NCBI GenBank assembly: GCA_025362765.1
Contig: JANYFI010000418.1
Span: 1-6,926, forward strand
Length of the DNA stretch: 6,926 nucleotides
Reading direction: 5' to 3'
Source: Ferruginibacter sp.
GTDB taxonomy: Bacteria > Bacteroidota > Bacteroidia > Chitinophagales > Chitinophagaceae
The notes beneath the pieces are model-generated. The model had not been told where the DNA came from and did no database searches. It was given only the letters and a program-made list of their open reading frames with translations. Position numbers and translations under genes: made by a program. Positions 1-4,616 of the stretch are shown here, piece after piece. The stretch's first letter is position 1. Each line of letters starts with the position of its first letter.

Positions 1-2
1 AC

Positions 3-152
3 CTCGACCCGTCCGTGCGGTTCGACGGCATCAAGGAAGAGGACGAGAAGCACGACGTGGTGGCGCGCTCGGGCAATGCCGCCGAGGGCACCGCGACGAT
101 GCGGACCGCCCTGGGGGCGGAGTGGGCGGGGCTGGCGATATCACCACGCTAA
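3..152 (+). CDS. Fragment of an unrecognised high-GC gene, not from the same genome as the rest
   Basis: An open frame enters from the left edge and reads LDPSVRFDGIKEEDEKHDVV and onward to a TAA at 150-152. Over the first 45 codons, 43 third positions are G or C (exceptions GAA and AAT), which is strong evidence of real coding in a high-GC organism in this frame and strand. The segment is about 71% GC, against roughly 40% for the rest of the window. The stop and the last few codons come from the nuoH sequence read backwards, so the true C-terminus is not present. The visible peptide is acidic in its first half and Ala/Gly-rich later, with no motif that I recognise. No function is assigned. 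The coding call for the first 135 bases is fairly sure; the end point is artificial. Confidence 0.55.
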   Translation, partial: LDPSVRFDGIKEEDEKHDVVARSGNAAEGTATMRTALGAEWAGLAISPR

Positions 153-690
153 GAATGGATAAGCCTGCTGACAATTCATAGCTTACAATCTGTGCGCCGC
201 TGCGCATGGCGCCCATTAAAGAATATTTATTGTTGCTTGCCCAACCCGCCATTAAAATACTAATAACCATAATGGAAGAAATGGCAGAAATATACAGCAC
301 CCCAATATTCAAATCCCACAATTGAAAGTTCTTAGCAAACCCGATCGGTGCCATCAGTAACATCGCCACCATCATCGCAATAAAAGGCGCTAGGTTAAAC
401 AAGAATTTGTCGGCGCCATCTGGTGTCATCCCTTCTTTTACCAGCAGCTTCACTGTATCCGCCAATGATTGTAACATTCCTCCCGGGCCAACCCTGTTTG
501 GTCCAAGCCTGATTTGTATCCAGGCAGCTACCCTTCTTTCCATCAGCACCAACACCAGGCCCAATGCGGCAAATAAGCTAATTACACACACACCGGCAAT
601 CACCATTTCAATTACCATTGTCCAGGTAGGATTAAAAATGCTCCTTAACCAGGTGTCTATAAATTTCGATATGTTTGAAAAGCTTAGCAT
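31..690 (-). CDS. nuoH: NADH-quinone oxidoreductase subunit H, N-terminal half, fused to foreign sequence
   Basis: NuoH (ND1) is the membrane subunit of Complex I that sits under the NuoB/NuoD interface and forms much of the quinone chamber. Residues 1 to about 183 (positions 690 to about 141) are genuine. They include a first membrane helix around 25-49, the conserved MERRVAAWIQIRLGPNRVGP stretch at 50-69, the ND1-family motif GMLQSLADTVKLL at 71-83, and further helices around 98-116, 128-150 and from 168. After SILSVVI the frame continues to a stop at 31-33 as a Pro/Arg/Ser-rich tail that is the antisense of a high-GC gene and is not NuoH. Normal NuoH has about 330-350 residues, so the second half, with the acidic quinone-side loop and later helices, is missing. 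The ATG at 688-690 is preceded by a run of seven G ending 5 bases upstream. The gene follows nuoD by 174 bases, where nuoE, nuoF and nuoG would normally lie. The nuoH identity is certain; the last 36 residues of the frame should be disregarded. Confidence 0.9.
   Translation of the reverse strand: MLSFSNISKFIDTWLRSIFNPTWTMVIEMVIAGVCVISLFAALGLVLVLMERRVAAWIQIRLGPNRVGPGGMLQSLADTVKLLVKEGMTPDGADKFLFNLAPFIAMMVAMLLMAPIGFAKNFQLWDLNIGVLYISAISSIMVISILMAGWASNNKYSLMGAMRSGAQIVSYELSAGLSILSVVISPAPPTPPPGRSASSRCPRRHCPSAPPRRASRPLP
135..145. other. Junction between high-GC foreign DNA and Bacteroidota nuoH
   Basis: To the left the DNA is about 71% GC and codes on the plus strand with high-GC codon use. To the right it is A/T-richer and codes for NuoH on the minus strand. 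NuoH similarity stops within a codon or two of Val183/Ile184 (positions 144-139). There is no transposase, inverted repeat, tRNA or attachment-like sequence at the join. A chimeric read or assembly join is the simplest reading. The exact base cannot be fixed by eye, so a range is given. Confidence 0.75.
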
Positions 691-694
691 AAAG

Positions 695-719
695 CCCCCC
701 CACTCCGCCGCCGCGGAAG
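695..719 (-). repeat. GC-rich tract with seven-G run at the nuoH ribosome-binding position
   Basis: On the minus strand the 25 bases start CTTCCGCGGCGGCGGAG and end in seven G, with CTTT between the run and the nuoH ATG. The tract stands out from the A/T-rich DNA upstream of it (721-820). The CTTCC...GCGGCGG core resembles the element just after nuoD (824-852), so both may belong to one dispersed repeat type. The G run lies where a Shine-Dalgarno sequence would be. A 24-codon frame (684-758) reads through it and overlaps the nuoH start, but it has no recognisable content. Confidence 0.4.
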
Positions 720-823
720 ATTTTTTGAAGGATATTTATAATTTGTTATTTTATTCATAGCCTGTTCCCTAATTTTTTTTATTCAAAACATTCAATAATT
801 TAAATTCTACAATCTCTGCATTT

Positions 824-852
824 CTATCCCCCGCCGCTGTAGTGGAAGGATA
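824..852 (-). repeat. Stem-loop just after the nuoD stop codon
   Basis: The plus strand reads CTATCC at 824-829 and its exact complement GGATAG at 847-852. An inner CCGC/GTGG pairing adds four more pairs, one of them G-T, around a loop of about 7 bases. In nuoD transcript direction the hairpin starts 12 bases after the stop. No T run follows, so it is not a standard intrinsic terminator. The flank at 821-836 (TTTCTATCCCCCGCCG) nearly repeats 2042-2056 in the nuoC/nuoD gap, differing by one substitution and one extra C. That points to a dispersed intergenic element or a processing hairpin. Confidence 0.45.
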
Positions 853-864
853 GGTGGAACTACA

Positions 865-1980
865 TTACCGGTCTATGTCCGGTATCACCAGATCCAACGT
901 TCCCATCATTGCTACCAAATCCCCGAGTTTACTTCCTCTCGCCATATGATCAAGCGCAGACAAATTGGAAAATCCCGGCGAGCGAAATTTAATCCGGTAA
1001 GGTGTTGTGCCGCCTTCGCTCACAATGTATACACCAAACTGTCCCCTTGCTGTTTCTACTTTTTGCATAAATTCTCCTTTCGGTAATTTTAAAACGGCTT
1101 TTGTTTTAGCCTGAAAATCACCTTCAGGAATATTATCTATCAATTGTTCAATGATCCTGATGGACTGGTTCATTTCCCTTATTCTTACCATATACCTTGC
1201 AAAAGAATCGCCTGTTGTTTCCAGCACCTCATCAAATTCAAGCTGGCTGTATATTTCATAAGGATAAGTTTTCCGGGTATCACAACTTACCCCGCTGCCC
1301 CGTGCCGACGGCCCTGTTACACCAAAGGAAATGGCATCTTCCGGAGAAAGGTAGCCGATCCCTTTCATCCTGTTTTGAAAAATAATATTACCGGTCACCA
1401 GCTCATCGTACTCGCTGATTTTTGATTTATATAATTGAATAAAATTTTTTACTCTTTGCTGAAAATTGGGATGAATGTCCTGCATTACGCCACCAGGTAC
1501 TATATAGTTCAAGGTAAGCCTTGCGCCACAGGTTTCTTCCATAATATCGTTGATGGCTTCTCTTTCGCGAAAGGCATGAAAGAACGGCGTGAATGCTCCA
1601 AGATCCATTGCCATGGCACCCCACCACAATTCGTGCGAAGCGATTCTTGTCAGTTCATCCATTAATACTCTTATCACTTGCGCACGGGCAGGTACTTCTA
1701 CCTGCAATCCATTTTCTATACAAAGTGCACAAGCATGATTATTGATGTGGGAAGACAAATAATCCATCCTGCTGGTAACATATATAAACTGACGATAAGT
1801 AAGACTTTCACACATTTTTTCAATGGAACGATGAATATAGCCAAGATGAGGTTCTACCTTGACAATGGTTTCTCCATTGATGGTAATAACCAGGTGCAGC
1901 ACGCCATGCGTTGCGGGATGTTGTGGTCCTACATTTATGATGACATTGCCTTCTTCCGTTCTTCCTATTTCTTCAACCAT
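865..1980 (-). CDS. nuoD: NADH-quinone oxidoreductase subunit D (49 kDa subunit)
   Basis: NuoD is the peripheral-arm subunit that, together with NuoB, lines the quinone-reduction site next to cluster N2; it descends from the NiFe-hydrogenase large subunit. The 371-residue protein is slightly shorter than the usual 380-420. It is complete, from MVEEIG to the typical C-terminus TLDLVIPDIDR. Motifs visible include GPQHPATHGVL at 18-28, HLGYIHRSIEK at 45-55 and SRMDYLSSHINN around 70-81. His25 and Tyr74 are spaced exactly as His38 and Tyr87 of Thermus Nqo4, the residues that bind the quinone headgroup. TGPSARGSG and the RKTYPYEIY stretch are also typical. It is a separate gene from nuoC, unlike the nuoCD fusion of E. 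coli and Bacteroides. The start ATG at 1978-1980 is preceded by GGGGATGGGGCAAAT. The gene lies 128 bases after nuoC and 174 before nuoH, with no nuoEFG between. Identity is certain. Confidence 0.97.
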   Translation of the reverse strand: MVEEIGRTEEGNVIINVGPQHPATHGVLHLVITINGETIVKVEPHLGYIHRSIEKMCESLTYRQFIYVTSRMDYLSSHINNHACALCIENGLQVEVPARAQVIRVLMDELTRIASHELWWGAMAMDLGAFTPFFHAFREREAINDIMEETCGARLTLNYIVPGGVMQDIHPNFQQRVKNFIQLYKSKISEYDELVTGNIIFQNRMKGIGYLSPEDAISFGVTGPSARGSGVSCDTRKTYPYEIYSQLEFDEVLETTGDSFARYMVRIREMNQSIRIIEQLIDNIPEGDFQAKTKAVLKLPKGEFMQKVETARGQFGVYIVSEGGTTPYRIKFRSPGFSNLSALDHMARGSKLGDLVAMMGTLDLVIPDIDR

Positions 1981-2068
1981 ATTTGCCCCATCCCCTAAAA
2001 CAGGATGATTGTGTTTAATAATATAAAAATTAGTTCCTCATTTTTTATCCCCGCCGAACCTTAATCCG

Positions 2069-2102
2069 CTTGCCTTACTCCCCTTACCGGGATGGGAGCA
2101 AG
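2069..2102 (-). repeat. Stem-loop just after the nuoC stop codon
   Basis: In transcript direction, CTTG plus CTCCC pairs with GGGAG and CAAG, giving nine pairs with a five-base bulge (TAAGG) and an 11-base loop. It begins 6 bases after the nuoC TAA. It is followed by CGGATTAAGG and a CGGCGGGGATA motif shared with the nuoD/nuoH gap, not by a T tract. A dispersed GC-rich intergenic element, or an RNA-stabilising or processing hairpin between nuoC and nuoD, fits better than a terminator. Confidence 0.4.
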
Positions 2103-2108
2103 TGAGTC

Positions 2109-2567
2109 TTATAGTTTTATCATGTTGACTGGATCTTCAAAATTCTTTAATAAAGGTCTTTTATTTTCCCATCCGTCAGGTAAAATCAATAATCTTAAAT
2201 CAGGATGATTGATAAAATTCACCCCAAACATTTCATATACTTCCCGCTCGTGAAAATTAGCTGTTTGCCAGATGTCGCTTACTGTGGAAATCGCCGGCAA
2301 TGCAACATCTAATGTTGATTTTACAACAATGTTGTGCCGGAATTTTGTTGACTCAAGATGGTATACCATTGTCAAATGCGTTTTCCAGTCGATGCAGGTA
2401 AGGCAGAAAAGCAAATCAAAGACCAACGACTCGTCCTTGCGCAACTGTTCTGCGAATGCATGCCAGTCAGCAGGCGTTACGAGAATATTGAGCCATTGTA
2501 CGCCTTCCTCAAAAGTTGCAGCAGGCAGTAGTTCCGTAATTTTTTCTTTCAATGTTTCGTTGGTCAT
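2109..2567 (-). CDS. nuoC: NADH-quinone oxidoreductase subunit C (30 kDa subunit)
   Basis: NuoC is a small soluble peripheral-arm subunit that packs against NuoD and carries no cofactor. The 152 residues are at the short end for the family but include the diagnostic 30-kDa signature. From 107 the protein reads EREVYEMFGVNFINHPDLRL, matching the pattern ERE-x2-[DE]-two hydrophobics-x6-[HK]-x3-[KRP]. The N-terminal alpha/beta part (about 5-100) is less conserved. After the signature, ILPDGWENKRPLLKNFEDP replaces the more common DDW-x-GHPLRKDY, a modest divergence. The ATG at 2565-2567 has a good Shine-Dalgarno AAAGG at 2573-2577, which is unusual in Bacteroidota and supports this start. It lies 40 bases after nuoB, the tightest spacing in the cluster, so co-transcription with nuoB is very likely. 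Identity is certain. Confidence 0.95.
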   Translation of the reverse strand: MTNETLKEKITELLPAATFEEGVQWLNILVTPADWHAFAEQLRKDESLVFDLLFCLTCIDWKTHLTMVYHLESTKFRHNIVVKSTLDVALPAISTVSDIWQTANFHEREVYEMFGVNFINHPDLRLLILPDGWENKRPLLKNFEDPVNMIKL

Positions 2568-2607
2568 AATTACCTTTCAGATGGAGGCTTGCTATAAAAT
2601 TTAATTT

Positions 2608-3177
2608 CTATTTAACTTCTTTTATCTGCTCCCTTGTTAAGCCACTTTTTATTTTTTCCTGCAGGCTGATCAGCGCATGCAAAAGCGCTTCGGGTCTTGG
2701 TGGACAACCTGCTACATAAACGTCCACCGGAATAACATGATCGGCACCTTTTACAACCGAATAGGTATTGTAAAAAAATGGACCTCCACTTATTGCGCAG
2801 GCGCCCATGGCAATTACATATTTTGGGTCAGCCATCTGGTCGTACAATCTTTTCAACACGGGTGCCATTTTATTTACAATGGTACCCGCAATGATAATTA
2901 CATCGGCCTGCCGTGGCGAAGCCCGGGCTACTTCAAATCCAAATCTTGAAAAATCATATTTTGCTGCCGCTACAGACATCATTTCTATGCCACAACAACT
3001 GGTAGCAAACGTAAGCGGACACAATGAATTTGATCTGGCCCAGTTAATAACATCATCCAGTTTGCTCAACACAATACCACCACCTGGTGTTTCATGTATT
3101 TGGCCGGGAAAGGAAGCCCCACCACCACCCAAAGGAGGGATAAAAGAAGAACCTGCGTTATTTGAAATGTTACTCAT
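2608..3177 (-). CDS. nuoB: NADH-quinone oxidoreductase subunit B, carrier of Fe-S cluster N2
   Basis: NuoB holds the terminal [4Fe-4S] cluster N2 that passes electrons to quinone at the junction of the peripheral and membrane arms. In the 189-residue product the four ligands are all present: adjacent Cys61 and Cys62 in [11 protein letters not shown], Cys127 in GACAISGG, and Cys158 in [27 protein letters not shown] (87-100) and the [14 protein letters not shown] stretch are also standard. The first 40 residues are a poorly conserved leader with a Gly-rich run ([11 protein letters not shown]). I kept the ATG at 3175-3177 because the core begins only near residue 40 and no upstream alternative is needed. 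The gene lies 107 bases after nuoA, a gap with a small GC-rich hairpin, and 40 bases before nuoC. Identity is certain. Confidence 0.97.
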   Translation of the reverse strand: MSNISNNAGSSFIPPLGGGGASFPGQIHETPGGGIVLSKLDDVINWARSNSLCPLTFATSCCGIEMMSVAAAKYDFSRFGFEVARASPRQADVIIIAGTIVNKMAPVLKRLYDQMADPKYVIAMGACAISGGPFFYNTYSVVKGADHVIPVDVYVAGCPPRPEALLHALISLQEKIKSGLTREQIKEVK

Positions 3178-3255
3178 TTATTTAGCTGTACAAATTTTAT
3201 TTACACTATTGGGCAGCATTATGCTATTTCAATTTGAAAATCTATGCATTTTAAT

Positions 3256-3269
3256 CCCCTCTTGAGGGG
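3256..3269 (-). repeat. GC-rich palindrome after the nuoA stop codon
   Basis: The 14 bases CCCCTCTTGAGGGG form a perfect palindrome, giving a five-pair stem with a four-base loop. It lies 15 bases after the nuoA stop and is flanked by GTGGGGGCCGGGC on the plus strand. Short CCCCT...AGGGG-GTGGGGG strings of this type recur between genes in many Bacteroidota genomes as far as I recall, so this is probably one copy of a dispersed element. On the nuo transcript it is followed by ATTAAAATG, without a T tract, so termination is unlikely. Confidence 0.45.
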
Positions 3270-3284
3270 TGGGGGCCGGGCTTC

Positions 3285-3635
3285 CTACATCCACTTTAAC
3301 GCTCCCTTTTTATGTGCGTATAAAAAGCCCATAAACAATATAAAAAAGAATACTAAAATCTCTACAAATGCCATCCAGCCTACATTTTTAGCCACTACTG
3401 CCCAGGGAAATAAAAACACCAGTTCCACATCAAATACTAAAAATATCAGTGCAAATAAATAGTACCCCACGTTCAATTGTGTCCAGGTTTTTCCCTGTGT
3501 AGGTATACCGCATTCGTAGGGCTGGCCTTTCTGTTTATTGGTGGTGGCTTTCGTTACAATTTTTGCAATTAAAATGGCAATGGAGGAAAATGTTAACGCT
3601 GCAAGAATCAAAACAATCATCGAAGATGCTCCCAT
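3285..3635 (-). CDS. nuoA: NADH-quinone oxidoreductase subunit A (ND3-like)
   Basis: NuoA is a small membrane subunit at the hinge between the Complex I arms, next to NuoH. The 116 residues have three membrane helices (about 6-26, 57-80, 87-108). The first loop carries the ND3-family motif QPYECGIPTQG (38-48), whose Cys42 matches the active/deactive-state Cys39 of mitochondrial ND3. The second helix has the conserved acidic pair in FDVELVFLFPW (68-78). The length is normal for the family. The first ATG is at 3633-3635. A second in-frame ATG at 3618-3620 has GGGAG eight bases ahead and could be the real start, which would remove five residues. It is the first gene of the nuo cluster, 140 bases after the reductase gene. 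Identity is certain. Confidence 0.96.
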   Translation of the reverse strand: MGASSMIVLILAALTFSSIAILIAKIVTKATTNKQKGQPYECGIPTQGKTWTQLNVGYYLFALIFLVFDVELVFLFPWAVVAKNVGWMAFVEILVFFFILFMGFLYAHKKGALKWM

Positions 3636-3678
3636 AAAAATTAATTATTTGAACAAAATTTTAGAACTACAAGGTAGG

Positions 3679-3700
3679 AAAAAATAACAAAACTGTTATT
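3679..3700 (-). terminator. Weak terminator-like hairpin between the reductase gene and nuoA
   Basis: On the minus strand AATAACA and TGTTATT form a perfect seven-pair stem with a four-base loop (GTTT), followed directly by TTTT. It starts 75 bases after the reductase stop and ends 43 bases before the nuoA start. The stem has only one G-C pair, so termination would be partial at best. It may lower read-through from the reductase into nuoA, or form part of the nuoA leader. Confidence 0.35.
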
Positions 3701-3775
3701 GCGGCAATCATAAGCATAAATGATATTTGTTATGTTGTTTAGCAATCAAATTCTGGTTAAAGTTATAGATAAATA

Positions 3776-4495
3776 CTATCCATAAATTTCATAGTAGATT
3801 TCTTTTTTATCATAGCCCATATCGGTAATTCTTTTACGGGCTTCGTCAATCATACCCTTCCAGCCACATATATAAAATTGCGCAGGGTGTTTATCAACGC
3901 ACAACAGTTCATAAACAGGATGCACATAGCCGGTTTGGCCATCCCACGATTCTCTTGACAAAACAGGAATATACTTAAAGCCTGGCATTTCCTCCTGCAG
4001 TTTATTCAGCTCTTCATAATATAGCAAGCTGCTTTTTGTTCTACAGCCAAACAGGAGATAAATACCCTTATGTTCGAGCTTGTTATTTTTTATATAGTGA
4101 AGCATGCTTCTGAATGGAGCAATTCCCGTACCTGTACAAATTAAAATAAGGTGCTTATCAAGGGGTTCTTTTAATGTAAACACGCCTTGTGGCCCACGGA
4201 ATTTCAATCCCGATCCAACGGTTACTTCGTTAAAAAGATATAGAGTACCTGTACCGTTTTTATCCAGCACAATTATCAGTTCAAAAACATTTGATCCGTC
4301 GGGGCTGGAAGCGATTGAATAACTGCGCCAGCGCTTGTTTGGCTTTTCGTGAATGGGTAAATCAAGTGTAACAAACTGGCCCGGTTTAAAATGGAGTGTT
4401 GCCAGTTCGGGCGCCTCTATAAAAAAACTTCTTGTGTCTTCTGTTTGCTGTTGAATTTTTATCACCTTTCCGGTGCGCCATGGTTCTAACGACAT
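3776..4495 (-). CDS. FAD-dependent NAD(P)H oxidoreductase of the ferredoxin-NADP reductase fold
   Basis: Such enzymes move electrons between NAD(P)H and a one-electron partner such as ferredoxin, flavodoxin or an oxygenase. The 239-residue protein has an N-terminal FAD-binding barrel (about 1-110) with GQF at 39-41 and the flavin motif RSYSIASS at 57-64. A nucleotide-binding half follows, with CTGTGIAPFRSML at 120-132, LLFGCRTKSSLLYYEEL at 147-163 and YICGWKGMIDEA at 208-219. It ends in EIYYEIYG. No 2Fe-2S ferredoxin domain, signal peptide or membrane helix is visible, so it should be a soluble cytoplasmic reductase. The frame opens at a TTG at 4520-4522, but I chose the ATG at 4493-4495 because the FAD domain starts just after it and a promoter-like box overlaps the TTG region. 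The gene sits 140 bases upstream of nuoA on the same strand, where the cluster lacks nuoEFG. Fold and cofactors are secure; the partner and NADH/NADPH preference cannot be read from the sequence. Confidence 0.88.
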   Translation of the reverse strand: MSLEPWRTGKVIKIQQQTEDTRSFFIEAPELATLHFKPGQFVTLDLPIHEKPNKRWRSYSIASSPDGSNVFELIIVLDKNGTGTLYLFNEVTVGSGLKFRGPQGVFTLKEPLDKHLILICTGTGIAPFRSMLHYIKNNKLEHKGIYLLFGCRTKSSLLYYEELNKLQEEMPGFKYIPVLSRESWDGQTGYVHPVYELLCVDKHPAQFYICGWKGMIDEARKRITDMGYDKKEIYYEIYG

Positions 4496-4511
4496 TGTGC
4501 AATTGTTTGCA

Positions 4512-4519
4512 GAAAGATA
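4512..4519 (-). promoter_or_regulatory. Possible Bacteroidota-type promoter box of the reductase gene
   Basis: The minus strand reads TATCTTTC, seven of eight bases of the Bacteroidota -7 consensus TAnnTTTG (fixed positions only; last base differs). A TTTC, one mismatch from the -33 TTTG, lies about 18 bases upstream. The ATG of the reductase follows 16 bases downstream, which would leave a very short leader. The match is modest, and A/T-rich DNA produces such hits by chance. Confidence 0.3.
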
Positions 4520-4616
4520 CAAAGAATAGTGAATCTGGAAATTATACAGCCGTAATATTTCTCAGTTATAAAAATAACGGTGCAAAAAGTTTTGTCCGCA
4601 GGATCCTGGGGAAAAT

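Noticed and set aside
684..758. 24-codon minus-strand frame overlapping the nuoH start
   Set aside because: It reads through the GC-rich tract as RRRSGG and has no hydrophobic segment or known small-protein features. It is too short and low in complexity to support as a gene.
407..760. Plus-strand open frame of 117 codons opposite the start of nuoH
   Set aside because: It is antisense to conserved NuoH residues and contains no motif of its own. The other plus-strand frames opposite nuoD, nuoC, nuoB, nuoA, the reductase and the T9SS gene are rejected for the same reason.
691..864. Possible remnant of nuoE, nuoF or nuoG between nuoD and nuoH
   Set aside because: The gap is too short and has no Fe-S cysteine motifs or flavin/NAD-binding glycine motif in any frame I read. 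It is A/T-rich spacer plus two GC-rich elements.
1427..1627. Minus-strand 66-codon frame inside nuoD
   Set aside because: It lies in a shifted frame within an intact and highly conserved nuoD; its Trp/Ser-rich content reflects frame-shifted NuoD codons.
3636..3775. Promoter for nuoA in the reductase/nuoA gap
   Set aside because: Near matches to TAnnTTTG such as TATGATTG and TACCTTGT are present, but none has a TTTG at the right -33 spacing, so no site is called.
4550..4580. Hairpin CCGT...ACGG after the T9SS gene as a terminator
   Set aside because: The stem has two T-T mismatches and few G-C pairs, and no T tract follows in transcript direction. It could form by chance in A/T-rich DNA.
4600..4609. 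Perfect ten-base palindrome CAGGATCCTG after the T9SS stop
   Set aside because: It has no loop and no T tract, so it cannot act as an ordinary terminator. A short palindrome alone does not support an operator site.
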